Assembly (NCBI RefSeq): GCF_000002425.4
Contig: NC_037275.1
Coordinates: forward strand, 13,317,831-13,381,830
DNA from: Physcomitrium patens
Taxonomy: Eukaryota; Streptophyta; Bryopsida; Funariales; Funariaceae
Direction of reading: 5' to 3'
DNA: 64,000 nucleotides
Shown here: positions 11,083 through 24,030 of the stretch, one piece after another
Layout: the number at the start of each line of letters is the position of its first letter
Numbering within the stretch: the stretch's first letter is position 1
The notes under the pieces: generated by a model
What the model saw: only the letters and a program-made list of their open reading frames with translations
Told to the model about the DNA's origin: nothing
The model's database searches: none
Position numbers and translations under genes: made by a program

Positions 11083-13591
11083 AAGAATAAAGATTTGGCA
11101 AGGTAGGAACAAATCAAATAATGATAGTAGCTTCTAAATTTTCAAAAACTTATTCATTAAGGCCAGAACTAATACAAATTGATATCATATATTTTAAACC
11201 TCTCACAAAACAAGAAAAGAGTTGATGATATCAAAAAGGCTTATGCTTATATTGTAGAGAAGCTAAATATAATACTCAACATTATCCAAACAAACAATAT
11301 AATTATAAAATGAAAAGCATGGTTGCCAAAGAAGACAAGGTATCAAAAAATAATTTTTATTGTGTGGATAGAATCTTATATAATTTTTAGTAAAGTTCAT
11401 ATTTTTTTTCATATCCCTCACCTTGTTTTACAATAGAAGTTTATTTAGGACCAAAAAATCACAAAGTCTTAGCTTTGTTAGATTTAGGAGCCGCAACCTA
11501 TTTTATAGCATTGTTTATTTGGACCATTCTATAACCTATTACAAAATGAGTTGATTGCACTCAAAGAGTACATTAAAAAATATTTGGCTAAGAATTTCAT
11601 GTATCATTCTAAATCTCCAACTAAGGCTCCTATCTTATTTGTGAAGAAAAAAGACAAATCTATGCAGATGTATGTGGACTATTGAGGACTCAAGAAGATC
11701 TCCATCAAGAATAAATATCCTTTGATTTCAGTACTTTTTGATCAATTGAATGAAGTAAAGATCTATACAAAAATAGATCTACAAAGAGCATATAATCTGA
11801 TTTGCATTAAAAAAAGAGATGAATAGAAAACTATATTTTAAAAAAAAGTTTGGGCATTTTGAATATACTAGCATGCTTTTTGGACCCACAAATGTACCAG
11901 CTACTTTTCAACATCTAATGAATGATATTTTTTATGAGTTTTTTGATGATTTTATTATCTATTATTTGGATGACATCTTAATCTACTCTAAGAACATAAA
12001 AGTACATAAAGTTCAAGTTCATCATGTATTATAAAAATTTAGAGATGCAAGATTATATATGAAGTTAGAGAAGTGTGTATTCTATACTATTCAAGTTGAC
12101 TTCTTTGGATACATCATTTTCAATGAAGTAATAATGATGGATTTGAAGAAGGTCTTGACTATCATAAATTGGAAGATTTCAAAAATAATAAGGGACATGC
12201 AATGCTTTTTGAGCTTTCTCAAGTGCTATCGGATCTTCTTCAAGATTTTTTTTAAGTTACAGCTCCACTTATATGTTTGATTTGTAAAGAAAAATTTAAA
12301 TAGAATAAAGAAGCCAAAGAATCATTTGATGCTTTAAAAAAGAAATTTACTTTTGCACCAATTTTATATTATATTAAATTTTCTAAGGTATTTTTTATAA
12401 AATAGATACATTAAACTTTATCTTAGGTGTAGTATTATCATAAATTGAAGTAAATAAAAAATTCCATCTAATAGCTTTTCATTCTAGAAAATAATCAATA
12501 TTAGGGATTAATTATAAGATCATCAAAAAAAAACTCCTTGCAATTGTAGATTCATTTCAAGAATGGCATCATTATTTAGAAGGTGTCTCAAATCTAGTCA
12601 CTATATATACAAATTATAAGAACCTCAAGTATTTTATCTCAACATATATTTTAAATTGTAGCTAAATTCATTGGAGCATGTTTTTATCAAGATTTGATTT
12701 CAAGTTTACTTATTGAATTGAAAAATAAGATTTATTTCATGTCCTTTCTCAATATTTTTTCAACAACAAGAATTTTAGTGAAAAAAAATCCTTGATACAC
12801 TCTTGTGTCACTGAAGAAAACTAGAAAGTGACTTAAAAGGTAATATAATATTAACTAGAATGGCTATTGCCAAAAACAAGAAGACTAGAAAGACTTATAA
12901 CAAGATGAAGGACTAGAATAGCATTGATAAGAGTGAAGAAGGCTTCACTCTTGCCTCCATATATACTCTTAACTAGCAGTTATGTGGCGATGTCCTATAA
13001 GACCTTCAAAACATATTGACTTTGCTAACAATATGTCTTAACTTCCAAGATAAGTTATCTATGTATCTGCCACATAGTTAGCTTGTTCTACAAGCTACTA
13101 AATAGAATTAACTTGTTTGATAAGCTATCAATACGTGATTAACTTGTTGGCCAAGTTTTTAGCCTATAAATACATCTAAAGTCAAAACTGCATCTATAAA
13201 GCTTTTAGAAAGCTTTTCTAGAAGATTTTATAAAATTAATCTATAATTACCTACTTCTACTTAATCATATAAGTAATTATTAAGATAAATATATATGTCC
13301 TTGATACATTCGTAACTTGCACCAAAAGAAGGAGATATAACTTTTGATCAACAAAAAGTGATTCTCTTGAAGCCAAAATATTTTCACCTTTGAGCAACAA
13401 AATCAATACTAATTGTTGATTCAATGTTTGTCAAGCAAATTCAATCAAGTATGTCTTCTGATTTTCTTGTCTATGATATCAAAAATAATGTTTTTAAGTC
13501 TCATAATACTTCCAAGTTCAAGTTCAAAAACCACTTATTCTATTTCAAAAGACAGTTATGCATTCTAAAAGATAGAGTACAATTACATTGT
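11083..13591 (+). pseudogene. B2: decayed chromodomain-type gag-pol fragment
   Basis: In scattered frames it matches the gag end, protease, RT, RNase H and start of integrase of B1 and B4. Visible blocks are a degraded zinc knuckle near 11250, the protease remnant LLDLGAATYFI near 11480, IYTKIDLQRAYNL near 11760, KLEKCVFYTIQVDF at about 12062 and MSSDFLVYDI near 13450. About 0.35 kb between protease and RT is missing compared with B4. Stops come mostly from CAA-to-TAA and TGG-to-TAG or TGA changes. A reverse-orientation LTR (12758-13306) splits the RNase H-integrase linker, after which the frame resumes with APKEGD-like sequence at about 13320. Confidence 0.75.
12758..13306 (-). repeat. Solo LTR of family B, reverse orientation, inside B2
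   Basis: It is the reverse complement of the B4-type LTR (44899-45447), from the tract like GTATTGAGAATTC to the start like TATCAAGGACATATAT. It includes the reversed TATA region CTCCATATATACT near 12960. B2 coding sequence resumes directly at 13315. No internal sequence accompanies it. The left end is accurate to about 5 bp, and a clear target duplication is not visible. Confidence 0.75.
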
Positions 13592-14460
13592 TGTATTGTA
13601 GTTTGGCTATTATGTAAAAATAATGTGTTTATATATTTAATACACAATATATTAGACAACATGATAAAAGCTATGTTAGTAGAATTTTGTTGGTTATAGA
13701 ATGTGTATTGATTATATGCCATAAGAATGTGTATTTTCATGTCAATAAACTTTATACATAAGTTTTGTGGCATTTAGGCTTTGGATTTATGAGATACAAA
13801 GAAAATAGTACTCAAGTGCTTGTAAATTAGGGTTTTAGAGCACTTGCCAAGGATTTTAAGATGTAAGATGATTGATAGCAAATTTTTAGTTTAAATTTTT
13901 TTGAAGTAAAGTTTAAGAATAAATTCTATAATATCTATAAATTTGATAAAAATTGAATAGTTGGATTAAGAGATATGAATTTTTGAAGTTCAAGAAGAAA
14001 AAATCATTTGTGAGAATATTATATTTTGAAAGGATTTTATTATAATTTGAACATTTTAAAAAAAGTAAAGGGATTTTTGGGAGTCAAGACTTTATCATAT
14101 GTTGAAGATAGATATGTAGAGCTATGATTAAATTTTGATATAAAGGTGAGCTTTTGAGAGGATATTATAGAATTTCTTTGGAATTATTAAAAATCTAACT
14201 TCTCAATAAATGATTTACTATGATTTGGTATAGCCAAGAATGTTAGAAAATTTTTAGATATTTTAGAAAGCCTTATATACAAACCTTCTTAAATATAAAA
14301 GGTTTTACTAGTACAATATCATTTTGATATTGTAGTAGTTATTTGTCTTTTATTTTAAAGGTTAAATAGCTTATTGAGGCTTGGCCAATAAGTTAAAACT
14401 AAACTCTCTATAGATAATTATCTATTATATTTTCAGATAGAAAACCACGCAATACAACAC
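13592..14460 (+). repeat. Repeat G2, insertion in B2 integrase
   Basis: B2 integrase sequence stops abruptly near 13591 and is followed by TTGTATTGTAG and AT-rich, non-coding sequence resembling 10590-10900. It could be an LTR of another family. The right end is not defined. Confidence 0.35.
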
Positions 14461-15624
14461 CGTGATGATACCATACTTTAGCAATCTTTATGCACTATAG
14501 GAAAGAGTTGCTAATAAATTTTTTATATTCAATCACATGTTTAAAATTATTTGTGCAAGTTATAAGTATTTTTTTAATGAATATATGTAAGTACAAATGA
14601 GTACCAAAGTATAATTTTTTTCTATTTATAATTATTATTTTACTGCATTAAAATGTCTTCATTTTAGAGAAGCAATTCAATGTCTTCTTTGGAGCATTGA
14701 TCCCCTATGTATTGACTTGTCAAGAATTTATCTCTATAGTAACAACATTATATTTCATATTGTAGTTCAAGCATCCGAGATGGACATCAATTTAATGTGT
14801 ATTAAAGACTTGATGCTACTAAATCTATTCTTTGGTAGGCAAGAGAGGATCTTGGAAAAAAAAATTTATGAAAAACATCTCCATGATGTTGATGAAGATA
14901 TTAGATTTTAGCGTACTTACTTTCTATATTCTACATTTTAGCTAGAGATGCATGGACAATAGTCAATTTCCAAAGAAAGGATTTAGATAAGCAAGATGAA
15001 AAAAAGGAAATGGAGATGAGAAGAGTTGAAAAAGGGACAAAAGCTATAAATGTAAAAATGGAGAGAATGGATATGAAGATGTAATGATTTTTCATCTATA
15101 GTTGATTGATTTAATAAAAAATATATATTTCTTTAATATTTTTTTATTTTTATTACATCATATTATTTATTAATTAAGATTTATGAATATTTAATATTTT
15201 ATTTTTAAAATAAAATATTTAAATTAATATTTTTTAATCTAAATGATATTTAATAATATTTTTTAATCTAAATGATATTTATTAATATTTTTTAATCTAA
15301 ATGATATTTAGTAATACTTTTTAATCTAAATGATATTTAGTAATATTTTTTTTTATAAAATATAAATACATTCTATTAGAATAAACTTTTAAAAAATATT
15401 CTTTATAAAGTTAATTATGCTTTAGTATTATTTACTAAAGGATGTCAAAATTAAGTACAAAGTTGGTATTGAAAATCCTGTAATATATTTTTAAGCATTA
15501 TTTCTTATAATTTGTGTAATTCAAAGTAAATAATACATTATAAGATGTTAAGAGTCAAAAAAATTGAACAAAAAAAATAAATAATAAACATATATCTATA
15601 AGATTTTACATCTTTAAATATAAA
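14461..15624. other. AT-rich spacer
   Basis: No known coding motif. A 64-codon frame at 14717-14911 is followed by a Lys/Glu/Met-rich stretch near 14950-15080, and neither matches a family I recognise. A 29-bp tandem repeat is listed separately. The right edge meets the LTR of element E. Confidence 0.5.
15226..15345. repeat. 29-bp tandem repeat, four units
   Basis: The block TTTAATCTAAATGATATTTA recurs four times with its AATCT core at 15236, 15265, 15294 and 15323, an exact 29-bp period. It is AT-rich minisatellite sequence with no coding content. Confidence 0.9.
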
Positions 15625-16089
15625 CTTATCATCAATATACTATACAAATGATCAAATAAGAAGTTGAACATAAGAATTTCAATAAGAAAGATAGTAACTT
15701 GATTAAACGAGATGAATATAAGATTAATACTAAGAGAGGTAAGCTAAAGCTTTAAGAGATGTGTTATTAAGATTAAAGATCTCTTTAATCTTGATTCCAA
15801 TTTATACTAGGTATTAAGAAACTTCTTGAAAAGTTTCTATATTTCTTAAAGATGTAACAACTTTAGAAAGCTTTTTGAAAAGTTCCTATATTGCTTTAAG
15901 ATGAAGCAGCTATAAGAAGTTTTTTGGACAACTTCTTTAATTTTCATAGAATTTTTTAAAAATTATTAGAGTATTTTAAGAATCTTCTAAAATATTATAT
16001 TAAAATATTTTTTAAATATTTTTAAACCTTATAAAATTTGATAGAATAATTTAAAGATATTTTTATAATCTTATTGAATATTTTTAGCA
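15625..16089 (-). repeat. 3' LTR of element E
   Basis: The right end at 16089 is set by the polypurine tract (plus strand 16090-16101, TCACCTCTCTTT). The body has the same series of CTTCTAAAATATT-like blocks as 22880-23370. The left end is approximate. Confidence 0.6.
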
Positions 16090-16101
16090 TCACCTCTCTT
16101 T

Positions 16102-18185
16102 CTAATTTTAAGTTCCACAAAGAGCATTGGTTTTATATCTACAACAAAATGACCAAAGCTTGAGCATCATCTTTAAAGTTTTTTTTATTTGAGTTAAACA
16201 CTAGCAAAGGTATATTTTTTCTTTGAAAAGATCTAATTTCATCTCAAAGATGATCTTACAAAGGTTGTAAGAGTTGAAATTGTTGATCTAAAAATAATAA
16301 TAAAGAAGGCTCCAAGTTTGGCTCTACTTTAAAATCCATAATCTAATGACTCTCTTAACACTCTTCAATTTGATATATTAAATTATAAACTAGATATATT
16401 AAATTCTAAGATTTTTATAAATAATATCTACTTTTTTATTATGTATAATATTCTTGTAGTAGTTTCATAGAAAATTTATTCTAAAATAGGTTTAGATTTT
16501 TTAGGATAGTGTTGATAAAATTCTTATATCTTTTACAGTATAGTAATGAAATTTTTTATTGATTCTCAAATATATTCATTGATATTGTAGTCGTATCAAT
16601 GAATAAAATATTTCAACTTACTTCTTCTTTGTTGAGAATCAAGGACCTTTTCTATTTTATATTCCACATGATTATTTATTTCAATACAAGGCAATAATAA
16701 TTATATTCTTCTTAGAATAGTTGATTTTAAATAAGTTTTTAATAAAGAAATATAAAATATTAGATATACCTTTATAGATTTAGGTAATTCCAACTAAGCC
16801 ACTAGATTTATTTACTTTTGAATATAAAATGATCTGAACTTTAGTGGTCTAATTTATCACAAGATCAATTGATCTTTATATTTTGTCAAAGAAGCTATAT
16901 TTTATTTTCAACTTACAAAGTAGAATTTGTTTTTTAATTTTTTTAAAGATGCTTTGTAAGAATCTTGAGCTACTTATAAATGAAGCTTCCAAGTTATTTA
17001 GAGTTGTGAAAATTATTTTGTAAGCTCTTCAACTATTGGATTTTTATCCTTTGATATATTTAATAAATAAAACTTTGGATGGTAATCATAATTAATATGA
17101 AATAGTATTTATTGAATCAAAGCATAATTTTTTTTAAAGCAAATTACACTAAAGATAAATATAAGTTCTAATCATCTTATTGATAGTTGATGATATATGA
17201 AAAATATTGCTTCAAAAATTAATTGACTTATTTTATTTGACCATCAATTTGAAAGTAGAAGGTAGAAAAAAGTTTGATGTCTACCTTCAATATTTTTTGA
17301 AAAGAAATTTTTAAAATTTTAATATAAATTAAGATCCTTCATCAAAAATGATATCATCATATAAGCTATGATATCAATATATATTATCAAGAAAGAGCCT
17401 TGCTGTTTCTTCTCCAAAAATTATCTTTTTGCATAGAATAAAATATGCCATTTTTATAAATTAATCCACAATAACATAAATAGCATCAAATATAATTGAT
17501 GGTAGCATGTTAGTCATGAAATTCATTGATATTGAAGACCATAGTTGCTTTAAAATTGGTAGTGGTTGTAGAATCCATAAAGATGAAGTCAAGAATTCTT
17601 AGATCTTAAACAAATATCACATAAAAAGACAAAGTTCTTCACAGTCTTTTATATTAGAGGCTACTAAAAATCTCAAGAGATAAGCTATAATATTTTATTA
17701 AATCTAAAATATCCTACAACTAAAAAATCATGATGAGATTAAAGAATACAAAGTTGCATCAATCTTTTTGGAATATATAAATGATCTTTTATGAATTTGA
17801 ACTTGTCATTATGAAGCTATTGCTTGATATTACAAGTTAATGAATCTTTAATTGACCATGCATAAATTTGTTTAAGAAAACTTGAATCAACAAGTATAAT
17901 CATAGATATATTACAAAGAAAAAATTATTTTGGCTTTAAGAAAGTAATATATTACTGTTTAAATATTGCTTCTTCAGCTTTTTGAATAAGATATAATTTT
18001 TTTAATAAAATATTTGATAGTCCTTGCTGCTTCCTTGATTGATGTATAATCAAAAAACTAAAACAAAATAATAACATATTTCAACAAGCTTAGTAATAAT
18101 TTAGAATTTGAGTTGACATGAAATATTCCAAATTTTTGTAATTTGTATATATAATCATAAGATGTATAGTGCCTATCAACAAGTA
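16102..18185 (-). pseudogene. Element E integrase and chromodomain region
   Basis: The minus-strand reading matches B1 integrase: a block like LISRDF near 17700, FVFLCDICLRSKNS near 17620 holding both Cys of the zinc finger, and FIKMAYFILCKK near 17440. The region toward 16200 corresponds to the C-terminal part but is hard to read. No extra frame like ORF3 of B1 is seen between it and the LTR. Confidence 0.55.
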
Positions 18186-18189
18186 ACAC

Positions 18190-19934
18190 TGTCATGATGT
18201 AAAATGGCTAATAGATGAAAAGGTGAAGAAAATATCAAATTTTTGAAGATCATATTTCAAATAAATTATCTTTGAAAAATAGATAATAGTCAAGGGGTAA
18301 AAAAATTAAAGGTGCTAATGTTGCCTTTTTTGCAAAATAGGCTTCTACTCACTTTGTAGGATTTCAAATAGAGCAAAATAAAGTAGGTTAGAAAAATTAA
18401 CAATATGAGTGCCTTTGAAAAGAAATTAAGAGTAGTTTGTAGTAAAAATTACCTTAGAAATCCAAGAGTTGATACTTTGAGAAGACTCGTTGCCAATCAC
18501 GATTGAAATTAGACCTCAAGGCACAAAACTAAGCCTAAACGACAATTCTAAGATTCTTTTGGAGATCAAAGAATAGGATCTAAGAGCTGACTTGATGAGA
18601 TTTTTTTGAGCACTGATTTGAAGTGATTTAGGTATGTATTAACTTTGTAAGAGCTTTGCAAAGTCGGAGTTTATTTTGGATGACTCTAAATTTGTAAAAT
18701 AAAATAGGTGATACTTTTTGGAGAATTTTGTAAGTTTGATAGTAGATCTATAAGTAAATTTTTTTGGATTTGTGGGTGTAGTTGTGCTTCATGTGCGCTA
18801 TGAATTTAAATTTGATTGAATAATTAGATTAAAAGGCATGAAGGTTTTTGTGGGTTATAGTCTCAGAATTTAAGGTTTTGAGGACTAGTGAGGTTTTTTT
18901 AGATATCTATCAATCCGCCAATTAGATTGATGTAATTTTTTTATAAAAGTAGTTAGTTTAATTTTTAATAAGTATATAAAGTTTGAAAGCAAAGTAATAA
19001 TTCAATTAGGAGTAATTGGCTCTGGGAAATTGGTATCAAGATCAAAGAAGGAGGCAGCCAATATCCAAGCACATATATGAGGTTATCGTCTATTTAGTAA
19101 ATTCGATCTTTTTAAATTTTTTTTGTGCTTATAGTTAGCTTAATTATTAAGAGGTGAATAAAATTTGAGTTAAAATCAATGATTCATTCATTCGTTATTG
19201 AGATTTAAATCTGCTATAGGAATTACTTGAAATTGATTGGGATTTGGTTTAGGATTATGATTAGGATTTTGAGTTGATTTAAGATTTAATTAGGATTAAT
19301 ATTTGATTAAAGTTAGGATTAGGATTTTGAATTTAATTTAAGATTTGATTAAAGTTAGGATTTGATTTAGATTAGGATTTGGTTAGAATTTATTTAAGAT
19401 TTGATTAAGATTTGTTTAGGATTTAGTTAGGGCTTATTTGAGATTTTTCTAGGATTTAACTAGGATTTAATTAGGATTTGGTTAGGATTTATTTAAGATT
19501 TTATTAGGATTTGATTAGAGTTTGACTAGGATTTTTTTAAGATTTAGTTAAGGCTTATTTAGGATTTGTTTAGGATTTGATTAGGATTTGACTAAGATTT
19601 GATTAAGGTTTGACTAGATATTGACTTGAATTTAATTAAGGTTTTTATTTTAATATTTCATTAAGATTTCTATTTTATTATAATTTTTTTGAATTTCTAT
19701 ATTATTCTTTTATAATTTTTTTAAAAGATTTTTAGGAATTCTTTGTATTTCTTGTATAATTTTCTTAAAATTTTAATTAAATTTGATTGATATTTGATTA
19801 TATTTTCTAATATTTAATTATAATTTATTGAAGAATCTATTAGAGTTGTTGGGACTTGTTGTTGCAATTTTTCTTTTATCTTCCACAACCAGGTATTTGA
19901 TGTATTTTCAAGCCAAACGCCATATAATATGACA
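18190..19934 (+). repeat. D1: LTR-like non-coding element
   Basis: It begins TGTCATGATGTAA and ends TATGACA. It is non-coding throughout and carries a dense array of TTAGGATTTGATT-like units at about 19220-19640. It sits inside E RNase H. Flanks ACAC and ATGC correspond to a decayed 4-bp duplication of the GCGT seen at this place in B1. Its ends match those of D2, D3 and the LTR of A. Confidence 0.7.
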
Positions 19935-19938
19935 ATGC

Positions 19939-22713
19939 TATTTTTGAAAAGAGTCTATAATCAAAAAAATCTCTTTATTATAAATCTTATAATTAATCTT
20001 TATATTTTAAATTTTTTTAGAATAGAATGGAATTAAATAGAGATTTCTATCTTTTCCATTTATGATAGTAAAGCTCATAATACAAAGTTGGAAGCATCAA
20101 TCTCCAAATAAAAGACCTTTTTAAAATCCAAGTATATTAAAATTGGAGCTATAGTAAAAGTTACCTTCAAATCTTAAAAAGCTCTTTGTACTTGAAGTTC
20201 TTTTTCCAATTTGTCTTTAGATGTCAACAAAGTAATAGGAATAGCAACTTGGGAATAATTCTTGATGAATATCTAATAGAAATTACCAAATATAAGAAAA
20301 TATTGTACATCTCATATTACCATTGAAATTACTTACTCCGTTATAAGTTGAACTTTCTTAAGGTCCATCAACAAACCTTCTTCGGATATAATATATTCAA
20401 AAAATTCTACTTTTGGCTCATAAAATATTTATTTTTTCAATTTGGCATATAATTCGATATCTTGTAACTTTTGTGAGACTAATCTGATATATTCTTTTAT
20501 GTTCTTCAAAGGTCTTGGAATAAATTAAGATATCATTAAGATAATAGATAACAAAATTTTTTAAGAATTTTCAAAAAATATCATTCATCAAATCTTAGAA
20601 TATAATTAGAATATTTTTTAATCCAAAAGACATAATATTATATTCAAAATATCCATATTTTATATAAATTATTATCTTTTATTCATCTTTTTCTTTAATC
20701 TTAACCAAATTGTATAATATATAAAAATCTATTTTAATATAGACCTTGGCTTAATTGAATTACTCCAAAAGTCCTAATATCAACAATAATAGTTAAAGAT
20801 TCTTCATTGTTATTTTATTGAGGCTACAATAATGAATACATATCTACAAAGATCCATTTTTTTTCTTTACAAAAAACATTGGTGTACTTATTAGAGATTT
20901 GAAATACCAAATAAAGTTCTTTGCACCATTTTTATTGATATAATCCTTTAATGCCAAAAGCTTATTCTATCATAGATTATAGATTGGGCCAAATGATAGT
21001 TGAGCCTCTTCTTGAAGATCAATGGTGCAATCATATGGTCAATGCTTTAGCAATATATCAGCATTTTTTTTTCAAAGACAACTTAAAATTCCTTATATTG
21101 CTTTTGAATAGCTACTAATGAAGTTGCTTCTTTATAAGCTAGAATTGCATAAATAAAAAATAGTATTTTTTTCTTAGTTGTCTATATATAAGCCCTTACT
21201 CCCAAAAATAAGGACTTTGTTGTTGATGACTTCTTAATAAGTTTTGTTCAAAGAAATTCTATAGGAAATTTAATCTTATGAAACCTCCAATCTATAGATG
21301 GATTATATCTTCTCAAGCAAAAAAGTCTTAAAATAATAGAATTAGATAGAATTTTAATATTTTAATATTACTTCTATGGCCTTCAAATGATATTTCTAGT
21401 AATATAGTCTTATAAATAATATTGCCAAAATATAAAGGCTGACTATCTATTATTTCTACATATACAGATTTTGACTTCTATATTAATGGAATTTTATGAA
21501 TTTTAAAAAAATCTTCATTTAAAAAAAAAATAGATTCTCTTAAATCTAATAAGGTATTTATTTAAAGTTTTGGTGGACTAAGAATAAATATAGAATAAAA
21601 TAATAAGTGGATTGGATAAGAAAAGAAAAACCTTGATAAATTTGAGGTATTAGAATGTCTAGCCACATGACCTCTATTATGGCTGGACCTCTTTGTTTTT
21701 TTGAACAATTATAGTTATAGTTTTGGTTGTATATTATATTTTTGGACAATTATGTAAATTTGATAATTATCAAATAATTCACCATTATATAAGCATAGGC
21801 CTTATTTAAATTAATGATTTTTTTTCATTATAAGAAGTTTGAATCATACTACATGAATTTGCATATTTTTAATTTTGGTGTGTAAAAATAATATATTTTT
21901 TGAAGCAGAAAAGTATAAATTTTAAGTATATTGCTTTGTCAAAGTTTACAAGCATTGATCTTGATGACATTAAAACAATCAATTATTACACTTTACAATT
22001 TGAATGATAACTTCATTGACCGTTTGAGGATCAAATCATAATAATACATATTTTACATCATTCTTTAGTTTCTAATAGAATTTGCTTATAAGAGCTTGTT
22101 CATCCCAATTAATATCACAAGATAATTGCCAAAAATCAAAGGCATAAATTGACATAAACTAAGATCTTTGACATAATAAATAAATCTTTGTTATTGTTCA
22201 TCAAACCTTATCATGTTTTTCAAATGCCTTTGCAAATGCTTTTGAAAAAGCTTCAAAGTTACTCAAGATTGAAGATTTTTTTTCAAATAAATGAAAAAAA
22301 AAAAATAAGGCTTATTTTATGAGTAAGGTTCTAATTGAATCAATTCATAATTCTTTTATTGAATAATACTCAAGTTGTAAAAAATTTATCAATCAAATTT
22401 AATTAATCAACCCTCAAAACTTGGAGCATGTGCCATCAAACATTTTTAGGAGACTAATTCAAGGCTTTTTATGTTATTGAATATATGAACTTTATTATTG
22501 AGGTATAAGTGCCACCACCTCTTTGGATATAGAAGCTTAAAAAAGTAATTGTATGATAGGCTAAACTACTCTAGTTCTTGTATCACTATAAAATCTATCA
22601 AAAAATCTTTCAATTTTAGCAATTCTATAAGATAAAACATTTAACATGTTCATAATAACATCTAACTTGGACTTTAGAGACTCAATTATATTAATATCTT
22701 TATCTCTAGCCAT
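19939..22713 (-). pseudogene. Element E gag, protease, RT and RNase H
   Basis: Gag starts at the ATG at 22711-22713 (MARDKDIN). A zinc-knuckle relic lies just upstream of the open stretch 21558-21749. The protease-RT linker reads RRYNPSIDW near 21300, matching KYNPQIDW of relatives. RNase H ends with PFYSKKI near 20020 and YNKEIFLIIDSFQ near 19965, directly beside D1. Frameshifts and stops are frequent. Confidence 0.6.
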
Positions 22714-22879
22714 TATAAAAGAAAAAAATTAGATTAAATTAAATAATATTAATTTAGAAGAGGATAATTTGGAACCTCCAAAGCATTCAAATGTGTTTAA
22801 GAAGAAAGATAATTTACTTTCTATCAAGAAGGATTAAATTTTAGTATTGATAAGAAGGTAGTCGTAAAAAATTATCATA

Positions 22880-23370
22880 CATATACTATACAAATAATCA
22901 AGCAAGAAGTTGATTAAAAACTATTCAACAAAAAAGCTAGGAAAAATTTGATCAAACTAGATGAATATAAGATCAATACCAAGAAAGATGAGCTAAAGCT
23001 TCAAGAAATGTGTTGTTGTGATTGAGGATTTCTTTTGCCTTGACTCTAATATATACTAGATATTAGAAAGCTTTTTGAGAAGTTTTCATGTTACTTTAAG
23101 AGAAATCAATCTTCGAAAGCTTTTTGAAAAGTTTCCATGTTGCTTGAAGATGAAGAAATCCTAGGAAGATTTTAAAACAAATTTTTTAATTCTTCTAGAT
23201 TTTTTTAAAATCTTCTAAAATATTTTAAAAATATTTTAGATTTTTTTTAAATATTCTAAAAATATTTCTAGAATCTTTTATTAGAATATTTTAAAAATCT
23301 TATAAAATCTTTTAAAACTTAATAAAAAATTATAAATATTTTAAAAGTCTTATTATTGAATATTTATAAA
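22880..23370 (-). repeat. 5' LTR of element E
   Basis: The counterpart of 15625-16089. The shared block near the inner edge reads ATACTATACAAATNATCAA, and both end with TTATTGAATATTT. Divergence is high, so E is old. About 100 bp of AT-only sequence separates it from B3. Confidence 0.6.
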
Positions 23371-23471
23371 AAAAAATTATAACATATTAAAAAAAAATAA
23401 ATCTAATTATTAAAAAATTAAGTTAAAAAAATATTTAAAATAATACCTAATATTAAAAATAAATATAAAGA

Positions 23472-23786
23472 AAGTTAATTATATGCAAGACATGTAGAAA
23501 ACTTGCCTTGCAAGTTAAGATATGTGTCTTGCAAAGTCAACACCTATTAGACATTTCCACGTAGCTCCCAATTAAAAGTATATATGGAGGCAAGAATGAA
23601 GCCTTCTTTACTATTATCAATGCCTTTTTAGTCTTTAGTCTTATCTCAAGACTTTCTAAGTCTTCTTATCTTTAGTAATAGCCATTTTAATTTAATACTG
23701 TATTATTTTTAAGTATTTTTTTAATCTTTTTGAGTAACACAAGAGTGTATTGTCATTTCAATTCTTTGAGATTCATATCTTTGATA
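23472..23786 (+). repeat. 5' LTR of B3, truncated
   Basis: It matches about the last 315 bp of the B4 LTR, including the TATA region AAAAGTATATATGGAGGCAA near 23573 and the 3' end TTGATA at 23786. The first about 230 bp are absent. Downstream, TTTGACAAGAATC corresponds to the leader start of B1. Confidence 0.7.
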
Positions 23787-24030
23787 ATTTGACAAGAATC
23801 CTAATTTATTATTCTTGTCTTATTTTAAAAATAAATAGATTATTCTACTTCTATTGTTGTATTTTAAAGGTTGTGGATTATTTATCTTTAAATAAATTAT
23901 TTAATTTTCTAACACTAATTCTTTTTCTTAAAAAGAAAAAACTATCTCTCTTTGTAGAAATTTTTATTTAATATTAGAGGTTATGGATTACCTTCCTCTG
24001 ATTTGACTTGTAAATTTGTTAAGTTATTTA

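Larger units (their letters stand above)
15625..23370 (-). mobile_element. Element E: decayed family C retrotransposon, interrupted by D1
   Basis: Two LTR-like ends (15625-16089 and 22880-23370) bracket gag-pol remnants in the expected minus-strand order: gag from 22713, protease near 21500, RT about 20400-21100, RNase H about 19940-20300, then D1, then integrase about 17200-18180. On the minus strand the sequence before the 3' LTR is GAAAGAGAGGTGA, a polypurine tract. The LTRs match the solo LTR at 27287-27729 and the C2 LTR at 58078-58529. Every domain is full of stops. Confidence 0.75.

Noticed and set aside
14717..14911. 64-codon frame as a host gene
   Set aside because: No recognisable motif, no splice-consistent neighbours, and composition like the surrounding AT-rich spacer.
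19220..19640. TTAGGATT-rich array as interstitial telomere repeat
   Set aside because: Units are irregular (TTTAGGATT, TTGATTAGG) and do not match the plant telomere repeat TTTAGGG in tandem. The array is bounded by the D element ends.
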